Counted from the first letter of the stretch, positions 23,898 to 32,482 are shown. The stretch is DNA of 45,034 nucleotides from Oscillospiraceae bacterium (GCA_017536625.1 JAFXGY010000005.1:1-45034); one strand, 5' to 3'. A program made the numbers and translations. Notes: generated by a model not told the origin, from the letters alone.

Positions 23898-24197
23898 ATG
23901 CGGCTTGGGTTTGAAGAAATATGCGAAAAGGATGTTGTGAATATAATCGACGGAACCAGCTTCGGCTCTGCGGGAGATATTATTTTTGATGCGGAATCAA
24001 GAAAAATATGCTCCCTTGTCATCAAAGGAAAACCGAGATTTTTCGGTATTCTGGGAAGGGAAGAGGATTTTTTTATCCCCTGGGAAGAGATCGAAACCAT
24101 CGGAAAAGATGTTATATTGGTAAAAACTTTGAAAAAAAGAAAAATAATTTCCGAAAAACAAAATATTTTCCAAAAAATTCTGAATTTTTTCTTATAA
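23898..24197 (+). CDS. YlmC/YmxH family PRC-barrel protein
   Basis: A 99-residue PRC-barrel protein with the YlmC/YmxH pattern: EKDVVNIIDGTSFGSAGDI, then IKGKPRFFGILGREEDFFIPWEEI. Members are linked to sporulation in Bacillota and ylmC lies near sigG in Bacillus, which fits the divergent pairing here. The start at 23898 follows GGGAGGGG by 7 nt. Its 5' flank (AGGGGATTTTTTATG) is the mirror of the sigG start region. Biochemical function is unknown. Confidence 0.85.
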   Translation: MRLGFEEICEKDVVNIIDGTSFGSAGDIIFDAESRKICSLVIKGKPRFFGILGREEDFFIPWEEIETIGKDVILVKTLKKRKIISEKQNIFQKILNFFL

Positions 24198-24213
24198 TAT
24201 ATAGCAAAAACGG

Positions 24214-24242
24214 TTGCAAACGAAGGCTTTTAGTGTTATAAT
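24214..24242 (+). promoter_or_regulatory. Promoter of rpsB-tsf
   Basis: TTGCAA (24214-24219), 17-nt spacer, TATAAT (24237-24242). The transcript would carry a leader of about 135 nt. Confidence 0.75.
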
Positions 24243-24251
24243 CTAATAGCT

Positions 24252-24358
24252 GGAAGACTGTAAGTCTATAATTGCGTCTTCTGAAAGCACACACACCCCA
24301 CAATCCCGTCGGTCGTTGACCGGGAAAACCCGGTTGCTGCCGGGAAATGACTGGGGTG
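24252..24358 (+). ncRNA. Structured 5' leader of rpsB
   Basis: Two alternatives share one segment: AGACT (24255-24259) can pair with AGTCT (24263-24267), or GAAGAC (24253-24258) with GTCTTC (24276-24281). Downstream, CACCCCA (24294-24300) and TGGGGTG (24352-24358) close a junction holding CGGTC-GTT-GACCG (24310-24322) and CCCGG-CCGGG (24329-24344). The ribosome site AAGGAGG begins 12 nt later. This is the place and size of an autoregulatory S2 leader as known for other ribosomal-protein operons; binding by S2 is inference. Confidence 0.55.
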
Positions 24359-24385
24359 GAGGTAATAACAAGGAGGAAAAAAACA

Positions 24386-25108
24386 ATGTCCGTAGTATCT
24401 ATGAAACAGCTGCTTGAAGCTGGTGTACACTTTGGTCACCAGACCCGCCGCTGGAACCCCAAAATGGCTCCGTATATCTTCACCGAAAGAAACGGAATCT
24501 ACATCATCGACCTTCAGAAAACCGTTAAAAAAATCGAGGAAGCATATTCCTTCGTAAACGAAATTTCTGCTGAAGGCAAATCCGTTCTTTTCGTCGGCAC
24601 CAAAAAACAGGCCGCAGATTCCGTTCGTGAAGAAGCAGAAAGAGCAGGCGCTTATTTCGTAAACGCTCGCTGGCTCGGCGGTATGCTCACCAACTTCAAG
24701 ACCATCAGAAGAAGAATCGCTCGTCTTCAGCAGCTCCGCAAAATGGAGGAAGACGGCACTTTCGATCGCCTTACCAAGAAAGAAGCAACCAAGCTCACTC
24801 TCGAAATCGAGAAACTTGAAAAATTCCTTGGCGGTATCGAAGATATGACCGAGCTCCCCGGTGCTCTTTTCATCGTTGACTCCAGAAAAGAGAAAATCGC
24901 CGTTGCAGAAGCAAAAAAACTCGGTATTCCGATCGTAGCTATTGTTGACACTAACTGTGACCCCGACGATGTCGACTATGTTATCCCCGGCAACGATGAC
25001 GCTATCCGCGCTGTAAAACTCATCGCAGGCACCATCGCTGACGCTATCATCGAAGGCAGACAGGGTGAACAGAATCTTCCTGAAGAATCTGAAGAGGAGG
25101 CAGAATAA
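24386..25108 (+). CDS. rpsB: 30S ribosomal protein S2
   Basis: A 240-residue S2. The start [21 protein letters not shown] and the later [27 protein letters not shown] and [20 protein letters not shown] are conserved S2 segments. AAGGAGG lies 9 nt before the ATG. Codon use is that of a highly expressed gene. It begins the rpsB-tsf unit; the stop is one base before the tsf ATG. Confidence 0.98.
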   Translation: MSVVSMKQLLEAGVHFGHQTRRWNPKMAPYIFTERNGIYIIDLQKTVKKIEEAYSFVNEISAEGKSVLFVGTKKQAADSVREEAERAGAYFVNARWLGGMLTNFKTIRRRIARLQQLRKMEEDGTFDRLTKKEATKLTLEIEKLEKFLGGIEDMTELPGALFIVDSRKEKIAVAEAKKLGIPIVAIVDTNCDPDDVDYVIPGNDDAIRAVKLIAGTIADAIIEGRQGEQNLPEESEEEAE

Positions 25109-25109
25109 T

Positions 25110-26030
25110 ATGCCCTTTACCGCTCAAGACGTTAAAACTCTCCGTGAAATGACCGAATGCGGAATGCTCGACTGCAAAAAAGCTCTCATCGAAACCGATG
25201 GCGACATGGAAAAAGCAGTAGAATTCCTTCGTGAAAAAGGCCTTGCATCTGTTGCTAAAAAAGCAGGCAGAATTGCAGCAGAAGGTATCGTTCTTGCATT
25301 CACCGACGAAGCAAAGAAAGCTTCCGTTGCAATCGAAGTCAACTCCGAAACCGACTTCGTTTCCAAAAATGAAGATTTCCGTGAATTTGTAAAACTTGCA
25401 GGACAGGCTGTTATCGATAACAACCCTGCAGACGTTGAAGCTCTCCTCGCATGTGTTGTTGACGGCAGAACCGTTAATGAACATCTTCAGGACAGACAGC
25501 TCAAAATCCGTGAAAACCTTAAAGTCCGCCGTTTCGTTCGTTATGAAGGCGACGTCGCAACTTATGTTCACGGCGGCGGCACCATCGGCGTTATGGTAAA
25601 ATTCGCAACCGATGTTGCAGATAAAGAAGGCTTTGCAGAATACGGCAAAGATATCGCAATGCAGATCGCTGCAGCAAACCCCACTTATATCTGCGAACAC
25701 TGCGTACCTGCAGAAGTTATCGACCATGAAAAAGAAATCCTCATGGCACAGATCGACAACGATCCCAAAATGGCTTCCAAACCCGATGCAGTAAAAGCAA
25801 AAATGGTTGACGGCAGAATCGGCAAATATTACAAAGAAAACTGCCTCATGAACCAGGAATTCGTAAAAGATCCTGATCTCGATATCAAAGGCTACACCGA
25901 AAAAGTTGCAAAAGAACTCGGCGGCTCCATCAAAATCGCTGAATTCGTACGTCTTGAAAAAGGCGAAGGCATCGAGAAAAAACAGGAAAACTTCGCAGAC
26001 GAAGTTGCCAAACAGATGGCAGGCAAATAA
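25110..26030 (+). CDS. tsf: Translation elongation factor Ts
   Basis: A 306-residue EF-Ts, the guanine nucleotide exchange factor of EF-Tu. The UBA-like N-terminus (VKTLREMTECGMLDCKKALI) and the core motif SETDFVSKNEDF are visible. GAGGAGG lies inside the end of rpsB, 9 nt upstream, so both are co-translated. Length is within the family range. Confidence 0.98.
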   Translation: MPFTAQDVKTLREMTECGMLDCKKALIETDGDMEKAVEFLREKGLASVAKKAGRIAAEGIVLAFTDEAKKASVAIEVNSETDFVSKNEDFREFVKLAGQAVIDNNPADVEALLACVVDGRTVNEHLQDRQLKIRENLKVRRFVRYEGDVATYVHGGGTIGVMVKFATDVADKEGFAEYGKDIAMQIAAANPTYICEHCVPAEVIDHEKEILMAQIDNDPKMASKPDAVKAKMVDGRIGKYYKENCLMNQEFVKDPDLDIKGYTEKVAKELGGSIKIAEFVRLEKGEGIEKKQENFADEVAKQMAGK

Positions 26031-26060
26031 TTCAGCCTTAATGAATTAAGTGCGTTATGA

Positions 26061-26100
26061 CAGAAGGATATAGATTTGTATTATAAATTATATCCTTCTG
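26061..26100 (+). other. Hairpin between tsf and the pduS-like gene
   Basis: CAGAAGGATATA pairs perfectly with TATATCCTTCTG (12 pairs), with a bulged G and an inner ATTT/AAAT stem. No U-tract follows, so it is not a simple terminator. It may be an RNA-processing or stability element that separates the two gene pairs while allowing read-through. Confidence 0.55.
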
Positions 26101-26149
26101 GATTATATTAAAGCGTAAATTGCAGAAAATTACAGGGAGGTGCATTCAT

Positions 26150-27505
26150 ATGAGTTTAGTCGAAACCGTAAAGAATGCCGGTATAGTCGGTGCGGGCGGC
26201 GCAGGTTTTCCTACCCATGTAAAACTGAACGCTAAATCCGAGTACTTCATTGTCAACGCAGCAGAGTGTGAGCCCCTTATCGAAACCGATAAGTTCCTCA
26301 TGCGTACCAGAGCAGCAGACCTTGTAAAAGGTGTTGACATGATCGCAAAGGAACTCGGCGCTGACAAAAAGTACATAGCTCTCAAAGCAGCATACAAAAC
26401 CGAAATTGCTGCTCTCGAAGCTGCTATTGCTGAAGCCGGAAGCGACATCAAACTCCACAAAATGGGCTATTTCTACCCGGCTGGTGACGAGCAGGTAATC
26501 GTTTGCGAAATCACCGGTAAATCCGTTCCCGAAAGAGGAATTCCGCTTATGGTCGGCGCAGTTGTCGATAACGTAGGTACCGTTCTTAACATCGTTGATG
26601 CTTTTGAAGGCAAACCCGTTACCGATAAATTCCTCAGCGTTGTCGGTGAAGTAAAACACCCCGTTATGCTTTCCGTACCGCTCGGAACTTCCGTTCGTGC
26701 CTGCGTTGAAGCAGCATGCCCCACCATTTCCAACTATGCAGTAATCATGGGTGGACCTATGATGGGCGGCGTACATGATCAGGAAGAAGATATCGATAAA
26801 CTTGTTATCACCAAAACCGACGGTAACATCATCGTTCTTCCCAAAGATCATCACCTCGTAAGATGGGCACATCTTAAATCCGAGTCCATGAAGAACAGAG
26901 CTAAATCCAGCTGCATCCAGTGCCGTATGTGCACTGATAACTGCCCCAGATATCAGATCGGTCATGATATTGAACCCCATAAGATCATGAGAAATCTTTA
27001 CAGAGAAACCATGATCACCGATAACGATGAATTCCTTCGCGTATTCGGACATGCAATGAACTGCTGCGAATGCGGTGCTTGCGAACTCTTCTCCTGCCCG
27101 ATGCACCTTGCTCCCAGAAAAGCAAACGTCTATATCAAGAGCAAGCTCCGTGAAAGAGGAATCGACGTTCCGAAGAACATGGAACCTCAGGAAAGACCTG
27201 ACCGTGAAATCAGAAAGATTCCTACCAACCGCCTTGCAGCTCGTCTTGGCCTTTCCAAATACTATGGCAAACATCTTCTTACCGATGAACCCATCGTTCT
27301 TGAACCCGAAACTGTTGAGATTCCTCTCAAACAGCACATCGGCGCTCCTTCCACCGCTGTTGTTGCAGTAGGCGACAAAGTTCAGAAGGGCGACATAATC
27401 GGCCAGATGGACGAAGGCAAACTTGGTGCAAATGTTTATGCAAGCTTTGACGGCGAAGTTATCGCTGTTACTGACAGAGTAGTATTAAGGAGGGAGAGCA
27501 AATGA
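26150..27505 (+). CDS. PduS/RnfC-like Fe-S flavoprotein (SLBB domain)
   Basis: A 451-residue protein with the RnfC/PduS order: a nucleotide/FMN loop GIVGAGGAGFPTHVKL at the start, a central SLBB-type part, two [4Fe-4S] motifs (CIQCRMCTDNCP near residue 255 and CECGACELFSCP near 305) and a C-terminal barrel-sandwich domain. PduS reduces cobalamin in propanediol-utilising microcompartments, while RnfC is the NADH-binding subunit of Rnf. Pairing with a PduT-like shell protein favours a PduS-type role. GGGAGGTG lies 9 nt before the ATG. It overlaps the next gene by 4 nt. Codon use resembles tsf, with very few GCG codons. No B12 enzyme or other compartment gene is in the window. Confidence 0.85.
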   Translation: MSLVETVKNAGIVGAGGAGFPTHVKLNAKSEYFIVNAAECEPLIETDKFLMRTRAADLVKGVDMIAKELGADKKYIALKAAYKTEIAALEAAIAEAGSDIKLHKMGYFYPAGDEQVIVCEITGKSVPERGIPLMVGAVVDNVGTVLNIVDAFEGKPVTDKFLSVVGEVKHPVMLSVPLGTSVRACVEAACPTISNYAVIMGGPMMGGVHDQEEDIDKLVITKTDGNIIVLPKDHHLVRWAHLKSESMKNRAKSSCIQCRMCTDNCPRYQIGHDIEPHKIMRNLYRETMITDNDEFLRVFGHAMNCCECGACELFSCPMHLAPRKANVYIKSKLRERGIDVPKNMEPQERPDREIRKIPTNRLAARLGLSKYYGKHLLTDEPIVLEPETVEIPLKQHIGAPSTAVVAVGDKVQKGDIIGQMDEGKLGANVYASFDGEVIAVTDRVVLRRESK

Positions 27506-28050
27506 TCCAGACTATCGGAATGCTTGAATTCAACAGCATTGCAAAAGGTATCGAAACCTGTGATGTAATGCTCAAAGCAGCAGAAGTTTCCCTTATCAGA
27601 ACTTCTACTGTTTGCCCCGGCAAATATATCATCATCATCACCGGCGACACCGGTTCCGTAAAAGCCTCCATTCTTGCAGGCGAAATGAACGGCGGCGAAT
27701 GTGTCGTTGATAAAATGATCATCCAGAACGTACATCCCCAGCTTATTCCCGCACTCAGCGGCACCGCACAGGTCGTCAAAGGCGACGCTATCGGCGCAAT
27801 GGAATTCTACAGCATCACCTCTGCTATCAAAGCAGCTGATGTTGCTGCAAAAGCTGCACAGATCAGCCTTGTTGGAATCACCATGGGTTATGCTGTCGGT
27901 GGTAAAGGTATTGTAACCCTTACCGGTGACGTTGGCGCTGTAAGAGCTGCTGTTGCTGCAGGTATCGAAGAAGCAGCACGCATGGATCTCTATATCGGTT
28001 CCACCGTTATTCCGAAATATGCACCCGAACTTTTCGATTCTCTTCTGTAA
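27502..28050 (+). CDS. PduT-like tandem-BMC shell protein
   Basis: A 182-residue protein made of two bacterial-microcompartment domains (about 1-90 and 92-182). Domain 1 starts TIGMLEFNSIAKGIETCD, domain 2 AIGAMEFYSITSAIKAAD. TVCPGKY places Cys38 exactly where PduT binds a [4Fe-4S] cluster in the pore of the pseudohexameric trimer. AAGGAGG overlaps the end of the upstream gene, and the ATGA overlap implies coupling. The pair would link an Fe-S flavoprotein to a redox-active shell pore. Absence of other BMC genes nearby is unusual. A terminator follows. Confidence 0.9.
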   Translation: MIQTIGMLEFNSIAKGIETCDVMLKAAEVSLIRTSTVCPGKYIIIITGDTGSVKASILAGEMNGGECVVDKMIIQNVHPQLIPALSGTAQVVKGDAIGAMEFYSITSAIKAADVAAKAAQISLVGITMGYAVGGKGIVTLTGDVGAVRAAVAAGIEEAARMDLYIGSTVIPKYAPELFDSLL

Positions 28051-28074
28051 TCGCTGCACTGCAAATAAAAATCA

Positions 28075-28104
28075 CACCCTGCCTTTTTGGCAGGGTGTTT
28101 TTTT
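28075..28104 (+). terminator. Terminator after the pduT-like gene
   Basis: CACCCTGCC, TTTTT loop, GGCAGGGTG, then seven T. Confidence 0.92.
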
Positions 28105-28149
28105 ATACAAAATGTGTAAGTTCAAAATGCCGAATTTCTTAAAATCATC

Positions 28150-28178
28150 TTTACATCCTGTGCTTATTTTGATAAAAT
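28150..28178 (+). promoter_or_regulatory. Promoter of pyrH-frr and downstream genes
   Basis: TTTACA (28150-28155), 17-nt spacer, TAAAAT (28173-28178). Start codon of pyrH is 71 nt downstream. Confidence 0.6.
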
Positions 28179-28249
28179 AGTATAGAATAGGGAGCGGTAT
28201 AAGCATTGGCTTTTTCGCTTCCGCGAAAGAATGATTGGAGCGATTTTAT

Positions 28250-28957
28250 ATGGACCTTAAATATAAGCGCGTACTTCTTAAACTCAGCGGTGAAGCCCTT
28301 GCGGGCGAAAGAGGCGTCGGCCTTGATTTCAGCGTAATTACCCCTATTTGTGAAAGCATCAAAAAATGCGTCGAACTCGGCGCGGAAGTCGCAATCGTAG
28401 TCGGCGGCGGAAACTTCTGGCGCGGACGTTCCAGCGGAAACATGGACAGAACCAGAGCTGACCATATGGGAATGCTTGCAACTATAATCAATGCAATCGC
28501 CGTGGGCGATACCCTTGAACAGATGGGAGTAAACGCAAGAGTTCAGACCGCAATTTCCATGCCGGAAATCGCAGAACTTTTCATAAAAGGCAGAGCCGAA
28601 AGACATCTTGAAAAAGGCAGAGTCGTCATTTTCGGCGGCGGAATCGGAAGACCCTGTTTTTCCACCGATACCGCAAGCGCCCTTAGAGCCGTGGAAATCA
28701 ATGCGGATATCTTCTTTAAGGCAACCATGGTTGACGGCGTTTATGATAAGGACCCCCGTAAGTTCGATGACGCAAAACGCTATGATACCCTCACCTTTAA
28801 AGAGGTGCTTGATAAAGAACTCGGCGTTATGGACGCAACTTCCGCAGCACTTTGCCGCGATAACAATATGCCGGTGCTTGTTTTCAGCCTTGATGACCCG
28901 GATAATATCGTAAGGGCAATAACCGGCGAAAATATCGGAACCGTCGTTACCGGCTGA
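28250..28957 (+). CDS. pyrH: UMP kinase
   Basis: A 235-residue UMP kinase of the amino-acid-kinase fold, converting UMP to UDP with [15 protein letters not shown] at the start, [22 protein letters not shown], and the C-terminal [16 protein letters not shown] and MDATSAALC are family motifs. The start at 28250 follows TTGGAG by about 9 nt; an in-frame start 5 codons earlier overlaps that site. In most Bacillota pyrH directly follows tsf, while here two genes intervene. Confidence 0.97.
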   Translation: MDLKYKRVLLKLSGEALAGERGVGLDFSVITPICESIKKCVELGAEVAIVVGGGNFWRGRSSGNMDRTRADHMGMLATIINAIAVGDTLEQMGVNARVQTAISMPEIAELFIKGRAERHLEKGRVVIFGGGIGRPCFSTDTASALRAVEINADIFFKATMVDGVYDKDPRKFDDAKRYDTLTFKEVLDKELGVMDATSAALCRDNNMPVLVFSLDDPDNIVRAITGENIGTVVTG

Positions 28958-29058
28958 TATTATAAAAAAGTTAAATTTGCCGGGGGAAAGAAAACGGTGA
29001 ACTTTTCCCGAAAACGGCTTTTATAAATTCCACCCACACCGAAGAACAGGAGGATATT

Positions 29059-29613
29059 ATGAAAGAACAGCTTATTCCTTACAGCGAAAAAATGGAGAAA
29101 ACCCTCAGCGTGCTCGCAAGCGACTTCGGTTCCATCCGTGCAGGCAGAGCAAACCCCGGTGTCCTCGACAGAGTAAGCGTTGAATATTACGGAACCATGA
29201 CCCCCATCAACCAGGTTGCCGCGGTATCCGTTTCCGAAGCAAGAATCCTTGTAATCCAGCCTTGGGACAGAAGCTGCCTTAAACTTATCGAAAAAGCAAT
29301 CAATGCTTCCGATATTGGCATTCCGCCCCAGAACGACGGCGTTTGCATTCGTCTTGTTTTCCCGCCTCTTACCGAAGAACGTCGTAAAGACCTTTGCAAA
29401 ACCATTGCAAAACACGCAGAAGAAGCAAAAGTAAACGTCCGCAACCACAGAAGAGACGCAAACGATTTCTGCAAAAAACAGCAGAAAGATAAACTCATCA
29501 CCGAAGACGACCTTAAAGATCTTGAAAAAGATATCCAGAAACTCACCGATGATTTTATCGCAAAAATCGACAAAATGGCAAACGAAAAAGAAAAGGAAAT
29601 CATGGAAATCTGA
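29059..29613 (+). CDS. frr: Ribosome recycling factor
   Basis: A 184-residue ribosome recycling factor, which with EF-G splits post-termination ribosomes. Motifs SIRAGRANPGVLDRVSVEYYG, PWDRSCLKLIEKAI and the C-terminal helix are typical. AGGAGG lies 8 nt before the ATG. The 101-nt gap to pyrH shows no terminator. Confidence 0.98.
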   Translation: MKEQLIPYSEKMEKTLSVLASDFGSIRAGRANPGVLDRVSVEYYGTMTPINQVAAVSVSEARILVIQPWDRSCLKLIEKAINASDIGIPPQNDGVCIRLVFPPLTEERRKDLCKTIAKHAEEAKVNVRNHRRDANDFCKKQQKDKLITEDDLKDLEKDIQKLTDDFIAKIDKMANEKEKEIMEI

Positions 29614-29699
29614 TTTTATCGGATTTGTTTTTCCGTTTTGCGCATAGCATTGTTTTGGGAAAACAGAATTTTAATTTATTATGAAACGGAGGTGCCGAT

Positions 29700-30404
29700 A
29701 TGACCGATAAAATTATTTTGCCGGAACATATCGGCATCATTATGGACGGAAACGGCCGCTGGGCAAAAAAACGCGGTCTTCCGCGCAATATGGGCCATAA
29801 AAAAGGTGCGGAGGTTTTCGAAAAAATATCCCGTCATTGCCGCGATTTAGGAATAAAATATCTTACGGTATATGCCTTTTCCACGGAAAATTGGAAAAGA
29901 CCGAAAGAGGAAATTGACGGAATTATGAACCTTATGCGTTCCTACCTCAAAAATATGCAGAAAGCCGCCGGCGACCATATTGCGGTGCGCTTCATCGGCG
30001 ACAGAACCCCTTTTGATGAGGATATAAAAGCGCTTATCGAAGAAGCTGAAAATGCGGATATCGGGGAAGTTATCACCACCGTCCAGATCGCGCTCAATTA
30101 CGGCGGAAGGGATGAAATTACCCATGCCGTAAAGGAAATTGCAAAAAAGGCTGCAGAAGGCAGCCTTTCCCCGGAAGATATAACCGAGGATATGATTTCC
30201 GCAAATCTTTATTCAGCATCTCCGGAAGCGGATCTGATAATCCGCCCCAGCGGGGAAGAACGCCTTTCCAACTTTCTGCTTTGGGAAAGCGCCTATTCCG
30301 AATTTGTTTTTATGGATGTTCTCTGGCCGGATTTTACCGAAAAGGACCTTGATGCGGCCATAGAGGAATATTCAAAAAGGAACCGTCGCTTTGGCGGAGT
30401 TTAG
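29700..30404 (+). CDS. uppS: Undecaprenyl diphosphate synthase
   Basis: A 234-residue cis-prenyltransferase that makes the C55 lipid carrier for peptidoglycan and other surface polymers. The motif HIGIIMDGNGRWAKKRG holds the catalytic aspartate, followed by GHKKG, YAFSTENWKRP, ALNYGGRDEI and LIIRPSGEERLSNFLLW. GGAGGTG lies 7 nt upstream. Next to cdsA, dxr, rseP and ispG, it forms an isoprenoid/lipid block. Confidence 0.97.
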   Translation: MTDKIILPEHIGIIMDGNGRWAKKRGLPRNMGHKKGAEVFEKISRHCRDLGIKYLTVYAFSTENWKRPKEEIDGIMNLMRSYLKNMQKAAGDHIAVRFIGDRTPFDEDIKALIEEAENADIGEVITTVQIALNYGGRDEITHAVKEIAKKAAEGSLSPEDITEDMISANLYSASPEADLIIRPSGEERLSNFLLWESAYSEFVFMDVLWPDFTEKDLDAAIEEYSKRNRRFGGV

Positions 30405-30436
30405 CAATTATTTTTAGGTTAGAAGGGAAAAGAATC

Positions 30437-31249
30437 TTGAAAACAAGGATTATTTCCGCCCTGGTGGGACTTTTGCTTCTGGGCGGAGTTTTATTTCTTT
30501 TTGAAACGGCAGTTCTCGATGTGGCGGTTGCGCTTCTTTCGATGATAGCCGTCGGCGAAATGATAAAAGCCGCAGGACTTTTTAAGAAAAAAAGATTTGC
30601 GGCGGTCTGCATTGTTTTTGCCGGACTTTTCTCAACTTCATATTACCAGGGATTTGCTTCCCTCGAAACTTTCGTTGAATTCGCCTTCGGAATAGTCGTT
30701 CTGCTCTTCGTGATGAACGACCACAAGGAACTTAAGGTGACTGATGCGGCTTTTGCGTTTTTCTTCACCGTTTTTATTCCAAGAGCGTTTTCAACCCTTC
30801 TGCTTTTCAGAAATTTCGGTGCGCCGGAATCCTATTTCCTTGTGCTCACAAGCCTTGCGGTGGCGTGGCTCAATGATACCTGCGCCTATTTCAGCGGATA
30901 TTTCCTCGGAAAACGCAAGCTCTGCCCGGAAATCAGCCCGAAGAAAACCCTTGAAGGTGCCATTGGCGGCGTTTTTGGCGATGTTATACTTTGCAGCGTT
31001 CTTGCATATATTTTCAGCGCCGCAACCGGCAGCGAAATCAATTGGGTAAGCTTCGTGATTTTTGTTCCTTTCGGTGCTGTAATCGCAATTTTCGGCGATC
31101 TTTGCGCTTCTGTAATCAAGCGCCAGTTCGGAATTAAGGATTACGGAAATATCATGCCCGGTCACGGCGGAGTTATGGATCGCTTCGACAGCTGGGTTTT
31201 TGTTGCGCCGGTACTTTATATCTGGAATATCTATTTCCCGGTTATTTAA
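30437..31249 (+). CDS. cdsA: Phosphatidate cytidylyltransferase
   Basis: A 270-residue membrane enzyme that forms CDP-diacylglycerol from phosphatidic acid and CTP, the branch point of phospholipid synthesis. Several transmembrane spans are visible, and the C-terminal signature SVIKRQFGIKDYGNIMPGHG followed by GVMDRFDS is complete. The start is TTG at 30437 with AAGGGA about 8 nt upstream. Confidence 0.95.
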   Translation: MKTRIISALVGLLLLGGVLFLFETAVLDVAVALLSMIAVGEMIKAAGLFKKKRFAAVCIVFAGLFSTSYYQGFASLETFVEFAFGIVVLLFVMNDHKELKVTDAAFAFFFTVFIPRAFSTLLLFRNFGAPESYFLVLTSLAVAWLNDTCAYFSGYFLGKRKLCPEISPKKTLEGAIGGVFGDVILCSVLAYIFSAATGSEINWVSFVIFVPFGAVIAIFGDLCASVIKRQFGIKDYGNIMPGHGGVMDRFDSWVFVAPVLYIWNIYFPVI

Positions 31250-31330
31250 AAGAAAGAATACGAAAAATGACTTATTGCCGCTTGATTGCGGCAATAATTT
31301 TATCATAAAATTATTAAAGGAGGCTTTTTT

Positions 31331-32470
31331 ATGAAGCGCCTTTCCGTTCTGGGTTCAACCGGTTCCATCGGAACCCAGACCCTTGATGTCTGCAGAAGGC
31401 TTGGTTTTGAAGTTACCGCTCTTGCCGCAGGAAGCAACATCGAACTTCTTGAAAAACAGGCGAGGGAATTCAGACCAAAGCTTGTTGCGGTATATGATGA
31501 AGAAGCCGCAAAGCGCTTGAGCATCGCACTTTCCGATACTGACATAACCGTGCTCAGCGGGGAAGAAGGCGTGCTCGAAACGGCTTCTGCGGATTGCGAT
31601 ACGGTGCTCAATGCCGTAACCGGCATTGCCGGTCTGCGTCCGACCATTGCCGCCATCGAAGCAGGGCATGACGTTGCCCTTGCCAATAAGGAAACCCTTG
31701 TTGCCGGCGGAAAAAGGGTTATGGATTATGCCGCTGAAAAGGGCGTGAAGATCCTTCCGGTTGACAGCGAACATTCGGCGATTTTCCAGTGCCTTCAGGC
31801 AAAAGGGGATTATTCCCGTATAAAAAAACTGATTCTCACCGCTTCCGGAGGTCCCTTCTTCGGAAAAAAAGCGGAGGAACTTATAAATGTAACTCCGGAG
31901 GATGCCCTTAATCACCCAACGTGGAATATGGGCAGAAAAGTGACCATAGATTCCGCCACAATGGCAAACAAAGGCCTCGAAGTAATCGAAGCGGCGCATC
32001 TTTTCGGCGTTTCGGCGGATAATATTGAAGTCGTTATACACAGGGAAAGCATAGTCCATTCCCTTGTTGAATTCACGGATAATTCCGTTCTTGCCCAGCT
32101 GGGCGTTCCGGATATGAGGACCCCGATTCAATATGCGCTCACCGTTCCGGAAAGATGCGAAAGCGCGGTTCAAAGCCTTGACCTTGCAAAAATCTGTACT
32201 CTTCATTTTTATCCCCAGGATAACGAAGCTTTTCCTTCCACCAATATCGCAAGGTACGCCCTTTCCCTTGGAAAAACCGCAACCGCCGCATTCAACGCCG
32301 CGGACGAAATTGCCGTTGCGGCGTTCCTCGAAGGAAAAATCGGCTTCACCGATATTCCGAAAATCATCGAAAAAACCGTTGAAATGCCCCTTCCCGGCGG
32401 AACAACATTTGAAGAGGTTTTCGAAACCGATAAAGAAGCACGAAAATTTGCTTCTTCACTTATTAAGTAA
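31331..32470 (+). CDS. dxr: 1-deoxy-D-xylulose 5-phosphate reductoisomerase
   Basis: A 379-residue enzyme of the MEP isoprenoid pathway that makes 2-C-methyl-D-erythritol 4-phosphate with NADPH. The NADPH loop LGSTGSIGTQTLDV is at the N-terminus; NKETLVAGG, DSEHSAIFQCL, TASGGPFFG and TWNMGRKVTIDSATMANKG follow as expected. AAAGGAGG lies 8 nt before the ATG. With ispG and uppS nearby it indicates isoprenoid supply by the MEP route. Confidence 0.97.
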   Translation: MKRLSVLGSTGSIGTQTLDVCRRLGFEVTALAAGSNIELLEKQAREFRPKLVAVYDEEAAKRLSIALSDTDITVLSGEEGVLETASADCDTVLNAVTGIAGLRPTIAAIEAGHDVALANKETLVAGGKRVMDYAAEKGVKILPVDSEHSAIFQCLQAKGDYSRIKKLILTASGGPFFGKKAEELINVTPEDALNHPTWNMGRKVTIDSATMANKGLEVIEAAHLFGVSADNIEVVIHRESIVHSLVEFTDNSVLAQLGVPDMRTPIQYALTVPERCESAVQSLDLAKICTLHFYPQDNEAFPSTNIARYALSLGKTATAAFNAADEIAVAAFLEGKIGFTDIPKIIEKTVEMPLPGGTTFEEVFETDKEARKFASSLIK

Positions 32471-32482
32471 GGAGATTTACCC

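Noticed and set aside
22964-24100. A longer sigG product starting at 24100
   Set aside because: The extra 122 codons run antisense through ylmC; the conserved SigG N-terminus and a ribosome site are at 23734.
26156-27337. A 393-codon open frame antisense to the pduS-like gene
   Set aside because: Phe/Cys/His-rich shadow caused by the biased codons of a highly expressed gene.
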